23,958 nt of DNA. Origin: CAYSZB01 sp964435475. Its GTDB lineage: Bacteria; Chloroflexota; Anaerolineae; Anaerolineales; Anaerolineaceae. Below are positions 14,163 through 21,025 of this stretch, one piece after another. The stretch lies in NCBI GenBank assembly GCA_964435475.1, contig CAYSZB010000037.1, positions 1 through 23,958 on the forward strand, given 5' to 3'. Position numbers and translations under genes: made by a program. Numbering within the stretch: the stretch's first letter is position 1; every line of letters begins with the position of its first letter. The notes beneath the pieces were generated by a model. The model saw only the letters and a program-made list of their open reading frames with translations. It had not been told where the DNA came from and ran no database searches.

Positions 14163-16453
14163 ACCGCCCCAAGGTGTTCTCCGTTGACCTCTCAAAATTA
14201 ACCACAACATGGGTTGCCTGGCTCTTTTTGCTTTTGTATTTATTTATCGTTGCCGGGGTTATGAACCGCTCAATTTCAGGTTACCCATTCATTAATTCAC
14301 TTATCCTTTGTTTTACTGCTCTCCTCACTGGCTGGAACATATCACTGAAGAAATATTTTTTATTAAGGTTCATCTTTGGGATCATCTTGGGAATGGTCTT
14401 GATCATCCTCATCCAGTCAGGTGCCCTGCTCTCGTTTTCGAGGGCTATGTTGAATTACATGACCATACAGGGACCTTTTAACCGGGACCTGTTTGCCTTC
14501 AACATCACTTTTACTTTGGAACAGGTATGGAACTACGTCACTACTCTCCAGGAAGTACTTGAGGGGGCCAACCTGGACGAAGTTGCCAGGGGAATACAAT
14601 TTGCCTTTATTGTTCAATTGATCGCCTGGTTCTCGTTATTGATCGCCGCCATTTTGTTGCGCCGGGGTAGGCATGGATTTCTGGTTTCCCTGCCAATTTT
14701 TTCCAATATCATCTTGCTTTCATTTTTGACCAGAATTAAAACCGCCCCTATCCTGCTTGCCCTCTCAGTTGTCCTGGTCTCCAGTATTGTTTTGGAAATC
14801 CTCAACAAAGAAAAGAAGTGGAAGGCTTCAGGTATCGATTTTTCGCCTGAGGTCCGTATGGACACCCTCATCCTGTCTTTTCCCTTGGTAGCAGTAGTCC
14901 TTTTGCTTTCCGGGTTCATTCCTGAAATTTCCATCAGGGAGATCATCGACAGGATCAATGAGAAAAAGGTCGAGTACCAGGTGATCACACCTCCAGCCAG
15001 GCCTGATTATGATTCTTATCAACCGGTCATGCCGCAGCAAGAAGTGTCTCCTCAAGGCATCATGCCAAGGGAACATCTTTTGGGTAACGACCCTCAGCTT
15101 TCACAGGATATTGTCTTGACAGTTCAGACATCATTAAGAGACACCCCCTCATCTCTTGAAATGCTCAACAACTACTACCTGTCAGGTACCATTTACGATC
15201 ATTACACAGGCAAAGGCTGGATGACTACTGAGATCTCAATGCGCGAGGTTGAACCCAATGATCTGGCGCTTCCAATGCCTCCCTCAAATGCACGTTTGAT
15301 CCTGCAGTCCGTCAATATGCATGAAGACACATCCGGCACCCAATACCTGACAGGAACCCCACTCACCTCCAACCAACCCGTTGCTTACTTTTTAAGGTCT
15401 CAGGATGATCTTTTTACTTCAAAAGTAAACGCATCATCATATTCTGCCTATTCTTACATCATTCCCGCCAGTGAAGAAGATCTGAAGGGTGACCAGGGCA
15501 CTATTCCAGGCTGGGTCGAGGATCGCTACCTGCAGCTGCCAGCTGATTTGCCAGGCAGGTTGACCTCTTTGGCCCACCAGCTTACAGATGAATACCCGAC
15601 GAACTTCGAAAAGATCATTGCCCTCCAGACCTTTCTGAGGGCTTTTCCCTACTCCTTGACCATCCCGCCACCGCCCAAAACAGGGGATGTGGTCGACCAC
15701 TTTCTCTTTGAACTGAAAACCGGTTACTGTGATTATTATGCCTCTGCCATGGTGGTTCTTGCCCGCATTGTCAACATCCCTGCCCGGCTTGTCGTTGGCT
15801 ATACCATGGGCTCCTACGATGCAGAAACTGGTAATTATCTGGTTCGTGAGCAGAATGCCCATGCCTGGCCTGAGATCTACTTCCCCAATTATGGCTGGAT
15901 TGCATTCGAACCAACCGCCAGCCTTTCAGTTTTCTCCTTTAGTGAAGGAGAAGGTTTTGAGCCTGCCCGGGTGGAGGAAATTCCACGTCTGCCCGCAGAA
16001 AACCGCACTTTCATTCTCAGTCTGGTCGGCCTGGGTGCTGGGCTTGTCGTAATTATTGTCATAGTTTTGCTATACGCATTTTCAAAACGGCCAAGGCAAA
16101 AAGCAGGCAAGAAGATCCCGCTTTTAGATAAGGTCAATGCACAGTATAAAAGGATCACGGAGGCCGCCAGTATCCTGGGGGTCACATACCACCCTGCCAT
16201 GACCCCCCTGGAGCTGAAAGTAGCCCTTGAGCGCCAGGTCGAAAGTACTATGGTGGTAAACTCCAGGCAAAAGGTTACAGCCCGTCAGGGTATTGCCCGC
16301 ACGGAGCGGCTCTTTGGGCTGTTCATTGATGCCCTTTACAGTAAAGACCGACCTGCTGACCATGAGATCGCTGAAATTAGGCTCCTTGTCGGCCAGCAGA
16401 CGCGTTTCTTTACCTGGCTCAAGATCCGGGATATATTCAAACACTTGGTATAA
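14144..16453 (+). CDS. Membrane transglutaminase-like protein (TgpA-type architecture)
   Basis: This protein of about 769 residues has N-terminal membrane helices (roughly residues 20-270), an extracytoplasmic transglutaminase-like core, a C-terminal membrane helix (about 625-645) and a cytoplasmic tail of about 120 residues resembling DUF4129. The catalytic triad is Cys529 (TGYCDYYASAM), His573 (NAHAWPEIYF) and an acid at Glu589 (FEPTAS), where Asp is more usual. Such proteins are likely peptidases or cross-linking enzymes at the cell surface. I chose TTG 14144 because GGGAG lies seven bases upstream; the frame is open to 14018 but that stretch is out-of-frame DUF58 coding sequence. It overlaps the second DUF58 gene by 19 bases and is last in the operon. 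Confidence 0.88.
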   Translation: METDPVDRPKVFSVDLSKLTTTWVAWLFLLLYLFIVAGVMNRSISGYPFINSLILCFTALLTGWNISLKKYFLLRFIFGIILGMVLIILIQSGALLSFSRAMLNYMTIQGPFNRDLFAFNITFTLEQVWNYVTTLQEVLEGANLDEVARGIQFAFIVQLIAWFSLLIAAILLRRGRHGFLVSLPIFSNIILLSFLTRIKTAPILLALSVVLVSSIVLEILNKEKKWKASGIDFSPEVRMDTLILSFPLVAVVLLLSGFIPEISIREIIDRINEKKVEYQVITPPARPDYDSYQPVMPQQEVSPQGIMPREHLLGNDPQLSQDIVLTVQTSLRDTPSSLEMLNNYYLSGTIYDHYTGKGWMTTEISMREVEPNDLALPMPPSNARLILQSVNMHEDTSGTQYLTGTPLTSNQPVAYFLRSQDDLFTSKVNASSYSAYSYIIPASEEDLKGDQGTIPGWVEDRYLQLPADLPGRLTSLAHQLTDEYPTNFEKIIALQTFLRAFPYSLTIPPPPKTGDVVDHFLFELKTGYCDYYASAMVVLARIVNIPARLVVGYTMGSYDAETGNYLVREQNAHAWPEIYFPNYGWIAFEPTASLSVFSFSEGEGFEPARVEEIPRLPAENRTFILSLVGLGAGLVVIIVIVLLYAFSKRPRQKAGKKIPLLDKVNAQYKRITEAASILGVTYHPAMTPLELKVALERQVESTMVVNSRQKVTARQGIARTERLFGLFIDALYSKDRPADHEIAEIRLLVGQQTRFFTWLKIRDIFKHLV

Positions 16454-16489
16454 TCCAGCCATTATTATGTAATCATTCTGGAGTTAAAT

Positions 16490-17329
16490 ATGATATGCCT
16501 GATCACAGACACCACGTGTGGCCTGCCTTTATCCCTCTTGGCAGAAAAAGGGATCGCCGTGATCCCCCAGATCATCATTTTCGGAGATCAGTCTTTCCGC
16601 GATGATAACGAGATCGATTCGGATACTTTCCTCGCGAAATTGAAGGCCGCTTCGATCCTACCCAAAACAGCTGCTCCCCCACCAGTCCTCTACCACCCGT
16701 TCTTCAGGCAGTATGCCCAACAGGGTGACACGATCCTGGTTTTAACCCCTTCCAGTGAGGTCAGCGGCACTTACCGCAGCGCCAGCGTCGCCGCTGAGGA
16801 GTTCCCGCAAGCTGACATCCACATTGTTGACACGCGCACCATCGCCGGCGGTTTCGGTGCGCTGGTACTGCAGGCCAAAGCCTGGATCGACCATGGCATG
16901 GCGATCGCTGATGTCAAAGACAGGGTCATCGATATGGCCAAACGCGAAAAGGTTTACTTCGTCGTCGACACCCTCGAATACCTTGAAAAAGGCGGACGCA
17001 TCGGCAAGGCAACTGCCTTATTAGGCAGCCTGCTCCAGGTCAAACCCATACTGACCGTTGAAAATGGGCTTGTCAACCAGTTTGAAAAGCAGCGCACCTC
17101 CAAACATGCCATCAAACGCATGCTGGACCTGGTAATCGAATATTCTCAAAATAACCACGACCCGCATATCACCATCAGCCACATTTCTGCGGATGGCACT
17201 GTGCTCCAGGTTCGCGACTCACTTCGTAAAGCGCTGGGCATCTCTGAGATCCCGATCCTCAAGCTCCCCCCGGCCATCATCGTGCACGGCGGACCTGGCA
17301 TTGTCTCGGTCAGTTGTTTTACCCGGTAA
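16490..17329 (+). CDS. DegV family fatty-acid-binding protein
   Basis: This 279-residue protein is of the DegV/FakB family, which binds a fatty acid and presents it to the kinase FakA in Firmicutes. The role outside that group is less certain. Signatures are ITDTTCGLP at the N-terminus, LTPSSEVSGTYRSA in the lipid pocket region, and the conserved block DTLEYLEKGGRIGKATALLG followed by SLLQVKPIL. GGAG lies six bases before the ATG. It starts 36 bases after the transglutaminase stop and might be read from the MoxR operon. A TATAAT overlaps that stop codon (16449-16454), but it has no convincing -35. No FakA-like partner gene is visible. Confidence 0.93.
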   Translation: MICLITDTTCGLPLSLLAEKGIAVIPQIIIFGDQSFRDDNEIDSDTFLAKLKAASILPKTAAPPPVLYHPFFRQYAQQGDTILVLTPSSEVSGTYRSASVAAEEFPQADIHIVDTRTIAGGFGALVLQAKAWIDHGMAIADVKDRVIDMAKREKVYFVVDTLEYLEKGGRIGKATALLGSLLQVKPILTVENGLVNQFEKQRTSKHAIKRMLDLVIEYSQNNHDPHITISHISADGTVLQVRDSLRKALGISEIPILKLPPAIIVHGGPGIVSVSCFTR

Positions 17330-17370
17330 TTAGTTAAGTAGGTTCCGTAAAAATAGCTCCTGGATGAAGG

Positions 17371-18534
17371 TCAGATTGACCAGCTCTCGTCTAAGATGGT
17401 TTCCAATACCTTAGAAGACAGCACAAACGGGTTCTTCTGCATGCTCGAACTGACCGCTGCCCTGCTAATGATCTCCGGGAACTCACTCCGCCGCACACCC
17501 AGTTCAGCCAGCCCGGGAATGTGCAGTTCACGGCACAGCGTCCTGGCCCATATAGGCACTTCATCAGGCTCAAAGGACTCACCACCGCTCTGGATCTCTG
17601 CCATGCGGCGGAATTTATTGAGCAGTGGCTCATGGGACTGATCTAGGGCTGTCGTGAGGTTAGCTTTCAGCACCGCCGGCAATAAGCACGCACAAATCGC
17701 CCCGTGTGGTGCCCCAACCATCGCCCCCAACACCCCGGCAAACCCGTGCACCGCTCCCAGTCCAGCCTGCGAAAGCGCTATCCCGCTGTAAAGGCTGGTC
17801 AATGCCATATCTTCCCGTGCTGCAGGATCCTCTCCATCATGGAATACAGTGAGGATCGATCTTGAGCCATGCACAATGCCATCCAGTGCGATCGCATCCG
17901 TGAGCGGGCTGGCATTTTTACTGCAGTAAGCCTCGAACACCTGGGTCAGTGCGTCCATCCCGCTTTGCGCGGTGATATTGGGAGGTAAAGAATAGGTTAG
18001 TGTCGGGTCCACAATGGCCACTTTGGCGCCCATCCCTTTGCCGCGCATGCTCACTTTGACCGCTGGCGCATGCAGGCTGACCACCGCGTTGCGCGTCACT
18101 TCGCTGCCCGTGCCTGAGGTGGTGGGGATCGCCAGCAGCGGCAGCCCGGGCAGGTCTACCGGCATCCCCTTGCCGACCACTTCCAGGTAATCGTTCAGTT
18201 CGCCGGGGTTGGTTAAAAGGGCGGCGATCGCTTTGGCAGTATCCATCACGCTGCCTCCGCCAAACGCGATGAGGTGATCCACTGCAGCCGCTTTTGCCAG
18301 GGATAAGCCGGCAGAGATGACTTCCACATCCGGCTCATGCCCCACAGCGTATTCCACCCAGCTGATCCCAGCCGCCCTTAGCTGATCCGTCAGGGGTTGT
18401 AAAGGCACATGCCCGCTGCCCCGCACCAGCAGTGCCTGCCTGCCCATGCTGCTCGCGATCTCACCAGCCCGCTTTATGCTGTGGTCGCCAAAGATGATCC
18501 TTGTGGGCAGGTGGAATTCAAACCTCGTGGTCAT
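17371..18534 (-). CDS. Iron-type (group III) alcohol dehydrogenase family protein
   Basis: This 387-residue NAD(P)-dependent oxidoreductase has the family's dinucleotide-binding motifs FGGGSVMDTAKAIA (91-104) and IPTTSGTGSEVT (136-147). The metal-site region gives Asp194, His263 (AVHG) and His277 (APHG). The fourth expected ligand, His in DALTH, is Gln198 (DALTQ). I recall Gln here in some maleylacetate-reductase-like and other members, so it may be a subfamily trait and not a defect. The substrate is unknown. The start overlaps the stop of the ABM gene by four bases (ATGA), so the two are co-translated and may act in one catabolic step. AGGA lies about nine bases upstream. Confidence 0.92.
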   Translation of the reverse strand: MTTRFEFHLPTRIIFGDHSIKRAGEIASSMGRQALLVRGSGHVPLQPLTDQLRAAGISWVEYAVGHEPDVEVISAGLSLAKAAAVDHLIAFGGGSVMDTAKAIAALLTNPGELNDYLEVVGKGMPVDLPGLPLLAIPTTSGTGSEVTRNAVVSLHAPAVKVSMRGKGMGAKVAIVDPTLTYSLPPNITAQSGMDALTQVFEAYCSKNASPLTDAIALDGIVHGSRSILTVFHDGEDPAAREDMALTSLYSGIALSQAGLGAVHGFAGVLGAMVGAPHGAICACLLPAVLKANLTTALDQSHEPLLNKFRRMAEIQSGGESFEPDEVPIWARTLCRELHIPGLAELGVRRSEFPEIISRAAVSSSMQKNPFVLSSKVLETILDESWSI

Positions 18535-18836
18535 GGGTTGCTTTCCTGGGGGCTCACCATGCGATAAGCTGCCTTGGTACGGGTCTCAGCCATCATATCG
18601 GTCACTGCATCGCGCCACGTCGTGTAATGAGCCGTTTGCGTGTGTTTGCTGATGCTTTGCTCGTTGTCGTAGACCTCGATCAGTGTGAACCGCGCCGGGT
18701 CATCCTTGCTCTGCAGGAAGTCGAATCGCTGGACCTCGGGCTCCCTCAGGCTTCCCTGCACATTTTTGCTGGTCTCGGCAATGAAATCCGCGATACAATC
18801 CTCTTTTACATGAATAGATACGATCACGATATGCAT
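18531..18836 (-). CDS. ABM-fold small protein (antibiotic biosynthesis monooxygenase family)
   Basis: This 101-residue protein has the dimeric ferredoxin-like ABM pattern: MHIVIVSIHVKED at the start, a helix, then REPEVQRFDFLQSKDDPARFTLIEVYDNEQSISKH in two conserved blocks, with AHYTTWRDAV after. Members include quinone-forming monooxygenases and the isomerase LsrG. Family membership alone does not fix the reaction. A strong ribosome binding site (GGAGG) precedes the ATG. It is the first gene of a two-gene unit with the iron-type dehydrogenase. This pairing suggests an oxidised small-molecule substrate, possibly a quinone, aldehyde or ring-cleavage product. Confidence 0.85.
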   Translation of the reverse strand: MHIVIVSIHVKEDCIADFIAETSKNVQGSLREPEVQRFDFLQSKDDPARFTLIEVYDNEQSISKHTQTAHYTTWRDAVTDMMAETRTKAAYRMVSPQESNP

Positions 18837-18913
18837 ATGCTCCTCCGTTGATCTTTGCCTAATTTTACAGCCAAAACGGTCAAAGTTCGTGGGATGGGTT
18901 GATAAAAAAGTGC

Positions 18914-18984
18914 GCGATCTTCATTGGCAAAGCCCTCTGTAAGCGTAGTCGCACCATCTCTTTTGCGAAAAGAGCGGTAGGGTG
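18914..18984 (+). repeat. Hairpin-bearing repeat, copy 1
   Basis: This copy matches copy 2 (19043-19113) without gaps over 71 bases, with 57 identities by my hand alignment. It contains an inner perfect stem, CTCTTTT-GCG-AAAAGAG (18958-18974). An outer stem pairs CGCACC (18950-18955) with GGTGCG (18981-18986). Confidence 0.75.
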
Positions 18985-19005
18985 CGTTCCGGTTTTGAAC
19001 GCACC
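18981..19005. repeat. 9-base-pair hairpin downstream of repeat copy 1
   Basis: GGTGCGTTC (18981-18989), a 7-base loop and GAACGCACC (18997-19005) form a perfect stem. Its left arm is also the right arm of the outer stem of repeat copy 1, so the two structures exclude each other. Confidence 0.65.
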
Positions 19006-19042
19006 AATTCCTCTAATAATTAATATCAAGCATAAGTAGGCT

Positions 19043-19113
19043 GCGATCTTCAGTGACGAAGCCCTCTGCAATAGTAACTACACCATTTCTTTTGCGAAAA
19101 AAGAAGTAGGGTG
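19043..19113 (+). repeat. Hairpin-bearing repeat, copy 2 (abuts the gap)
   Basis: This copy is about 80% identical to copy 1 and exactly 129 bases downstream of it. The inner stem is kept in altered form (TTCTTTT with AAAAGAA). CACC (19081-19084) and GGTG (19110-19113) can form the start of the outer stem. The assembly stops at the end of this copy. Confidence 0.75.
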
Positions 19114-19213
19114 NNNNNNNNNNNNNNNNNNNNNNNNNNNNNNNNNNNNNNNNNNNNNNNNNNNNNNNNNNNNNNNNNNNNNNNNNNNNNNNNNNNNNNN
19201 NNNNNNNNNNNNN
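19114..19213. other. Assembly gap (100 N)
   Basis: Exactly 100 N between a repeat copy and the 3' end of a pseudouridine synthase gene. The missing gene body alone would need several hundred bases, so the true gap is larger than drawn. Confidence 0.97.
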
Positions 19214-19357
19214 GCAAACGGGCAGAACGCCTTTGGCATGCAGCGCATCGCCCTGCACGCCCGCACCATCGCCTTCACCCACTGTGTGATCAGCAAATCA
19301 ATGCAATTCACCGCCCCCTACCCGCCTGACATGCTAAAACTATTGCATGAAAAGTAG
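19214..19357 (+). CDS. RluA-family pseudouridine synthase, C-terminal fragment
   Basis: From the end of the gap an open frame reads 47 residues to a TAG at 19355-19357. It contains RIALHARTIAFTHCV, then SKSMQFTAPYPPDMLKLL. This matches the C-terminal pattern of RluA/RluC/RluD enzymes (ALHA, x-FxHP, then F-x-AP-x-P-x-D). Those enzymes isomerise uridine to pseudouridine in ribosomal RNA. The catalytic Asp and the rest of the roughly 300-residue protein would lie in the gap. The usual HP-x-TG after the strand is HCVIS here, so the copy is somewhat divergent and could be decaying. Beginning and reading-frame continuity cannot be checked. Confidence 0.68.
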   Translation, partial: ANGQNAFGMQRIALHARTIAFTHCVISKSMQFTAPYPPDMLKLLHEK

Positions 19358-19457
19358 TATTGTTATCGCGATACTCTGAGCGGGTTTTGTTATCCCAGTT
19401 CTATTCCGGGACCACCCGCTCCCCGAAGGTGCCAGTTCTTTAATGGCAAGAGGTACA

Positions 19458-19477
19458 CTGACTTCTCGAGAAGTTAG
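19458..19477. repeat. Near-perfect 20-base palindrome
   Basis: The core ACTTCTCGAGAAGT (19461-19474) is a perfect palindrome. One mismatched pair and two further matched pairs extend it on each side. It could be a protein-binding site or a cruciform. No gene start is nearby. Confidence 0.5.
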
Positions 19478-19820
19478 TGATAAGCGTGGCAATCTCTCTT
19501 CATTTATCATTTATTCGTAGGTTGGGATGAGGGCGAATTACTGGGTTGTTATGGTTTGCTCGGTCTCCTTGCCTGGCCTTAAGTGCCCGAAACCCAACAA
19601 AAAGCGAGATCGCGCTGGTGTTAATCTTCCCCACGCAGTGACCTGTAAGGGTGGCGAAGCAACCTGGCTAGGACAGTAGTGTAGCAGAGAGGACTTCACC
19701 GTGCCAGGGGTAAAAACCGTCAGGTCTCCATAATGACTCGCATCGATATTGATTCAGTGCACGAATAAATCTCAAATACCTATCCCAGAACTCCTGTCAA
19801 CTTTTTTCCCAAACTGGCTT

Positions 19821-19843
19821 ATGGCAAGTTGCTGACCTGCCAT
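19821..19843 (-). terminator. Possible transcription-end hairpin after the small secreted protein
   Basis: On the minus strand, ATGGCAGGT and ACTTGCCAT form a 9-pair stem with one G-U pair and a 5-base loop, 29 bases after the stop codon. On the plus strand the same position would be an A-C mismatch, so the structure fits minus-strand RNA better. There is no U tract after it, so termination is uncertain. Confidence 0.35.
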
Positions 19844-19872
19844 CATTGGCGCTCGCAATTACGCTCCTGCAA

Positions 19873-20490
19873 CTAATTATCGATCAATGGCAGGTAGGTG
19901 GTGGTGGGGTTCTGGTAATCCACCCGAACAGCCACCAGACGCACTGAATCCTCCGCGCCGCTGAGACCAAAGAAATAAGCCTTGATGTAATAAGTGTAAT
20001 AGGTCTGGTCGATCAGTGCCAAGTCGATCGTGTCGTCGAATTTATAGTGATATCCCGTGATCGGCCACTGCGAATCAGTTCCCGCCATTTCTTCATCATC
20101 CCCGCCCCAAATTTCCTGGCGCATCAGCTTGATCCAGATATAGTTGTCCGGGTTAACATCATAATAACCCAATGTCAAACGGGTCACTGTCACCCCATCC
20201 GGGATGGATAATGGAGCATAATAGGACTTGGACCAATTGGCGTTCAACTCACTGCTGGTAAACGAGTAACTGGTGGTATCAAAATACGGCATGAACTCAA
20301 AAGGGCTGATTGACACTCTGCCATAAGTGACCGCGCGCAGGGTGTCTTCTTCGACAAAACTTTGAGTTGTGCTTTCTTGTTTATCGTCGCCACCGCCCTG
20401 CGCGATGACCATAGCATTGTTTACGATCAGCGTAAGGACGAGGACGATCAATACAGAAAACATTCTTCGTAAATGATCCTTGGTTTGCAT
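19873..20490 (-). CDS. Secreted protein of unknown function with C-terminal LPLI tail
   Basis: This 205-residue protein begins with a basic, hydrophobic signal peptide (about 1-31, ending near VIAQG). The mature part is rich in Tyr, Asp, Thr and Ser, lacks cysteine, and has beta-sandwich-like alternation: VTVTRLTLGYYD, YIWIKLMRQ, YYTYYIKAYFFG, VRLVAVRVDYQN. The C-terminus is TTTYLPLIDN, similar to the tail of the beta-helix protein at 21879-23819. I do not recognise the family. A strong ribosome binding site (AGGAGG, five-base spacing) supports the ATG at 20490. A minus-strand TATAAT (20555-20550) about 60 bases upstream may be its -10. No neighbour within 500 bases is co-directional and close enough for an operon. 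Confidence 0.75.
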   Translation of the reverse strand: MQTKDHLRRMFSVLIVLVLTLIVNNAMVIAQGGGDDKQESTTQSFVEEDTLRAVTYGRVSISPFEFMPYFDTTSYSFTSSELNANWSKSYYAPLSIPDGVTVTRLTLGYYDVNPDNYIWIKLMRQEIWGGDDEEMAGTDSQWPITGYHYKFDDTIDLALIDQTYYTYYIKAYFFGLSGAEDSVRLVAVRVDYQNPTTTYLPLIDN

Positions 20491-21025
20491 TAATACCTCC
20501 TGAACTTTGGTTTGGTCAATATGAAATTTTAACGACTAGAGTTAGTGGAATTATATCAAATAAGAATTGTGCATGAATCTGCAGAGGAAGCAACCAGGAG
20601 CCATTACCACCCCGCAGTTGGCAGATGAGAAGCTGTTGTTGCCCTCCTCGAGGTTGCCGCGGGAAGTTCAGCTTTTTGCACCCTGTCCATTTTTTTTTCT
20701 TATAGCATTCCTTCTTACGCATTAAGCTTTACATTTTCAGCTTTAAGCTATTGAGTCCACTTGCGCTATTGGTACGTTTTGTGGTATTATTACTAATATA
20801 TAGAACATGTTTTCTATTTTCAAGGTAAATGAAGGAGTTGTTGCTGCACAGGGTAAGTGGTTATAGTACAAACGCAGGTTAGGGTCTCGAAAGATCGCAG
20901 GATCGCTACTCTCTATACACCTTGCTTTGCATTGCAATTTTGCAATCTTTGCTAAAATGAAATAAGCAAGCCAAAACAGGAAAGTTTTTTCACTGCATAA
21001 CAGTGAATTGTAGTGATCGACCTTC
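20491..21025. other. Intergenic stretch without a credible gene
   Basis: This contains the promoter region of the small secreted protein (minus-strand TATAAT at 20555-20550), a T-rich run (about 20688-20702), and two inverted repeats: ATTGCAA-TT-TTGCAAT (20931-20946) and CACTG-CATAA-CAGTG (20992-21006). The latter lies 20 bases beyond the radC stop, but on the minus strand it is followed by A, not T, so it is a poor terminator. Open frames here have no protein-like composition. Confidence 0.55.

Larger units (their letters stand above)
18837..19113. other. Gene-free stretch holding two diverged repeats
   Basis: No credible coding sequence is visible. Short minus-strand open frames here are produced by the repeats and do not resemble proteins. 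The stretch contains two 71-base repeat copies, a separate 9-base hairpin, and then runs into the assembly gap. Confidence 0.7.
19358..19872. other. Non-coding stretch with several inverted repeats
   Basis: I see no gene here. Visible structures are GAGCGGGT/ACCCGCTC (19378-19385 with 19414-19421), a near-perfect 20-base palindrome (19458-19477), a GTAGGTTGGG segment (19517-19526) with a distant AAACCCAACA partner (19590-19599), and a nested pair ACCTG/CAGGT (19641-19645, 19721-19725) enclosing CCTGGC/GCCAGG (19663-19668, 19703-19708). Such a collection looks like decayed small mobile repeats or an undescribed structured RNA. Neither is proven. Confidence 0.55.

Noticed and set aside
18914..19113. 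CRISPR array
   Set aside because: Only two diverged 71-base copies with a 58-base interval, no short identical repeats and no cas genes.
18880..19113. Small minus-strand proteins in the repeat region
   Set aside because: They are translations of the two repeat copies, differ between copies in non-conservative ways, and lack ribosome binding sites.
19358..19872. Integron attC sites
   Set aside because: The inverted arms lack the paired core sites of attC, and no integrase or gene cassettes are present.
20992..21006. Terminator after radC
   Set aside because: The 5-pair hairpin is short and on the minus strand is followed by A residues, not T.
20516..21025. Minus-strand open frames between the small secreted protein and radC
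   Set aside because: No ribosome binding sites, no recognisable domain, and composition typical of non-coding DNA.
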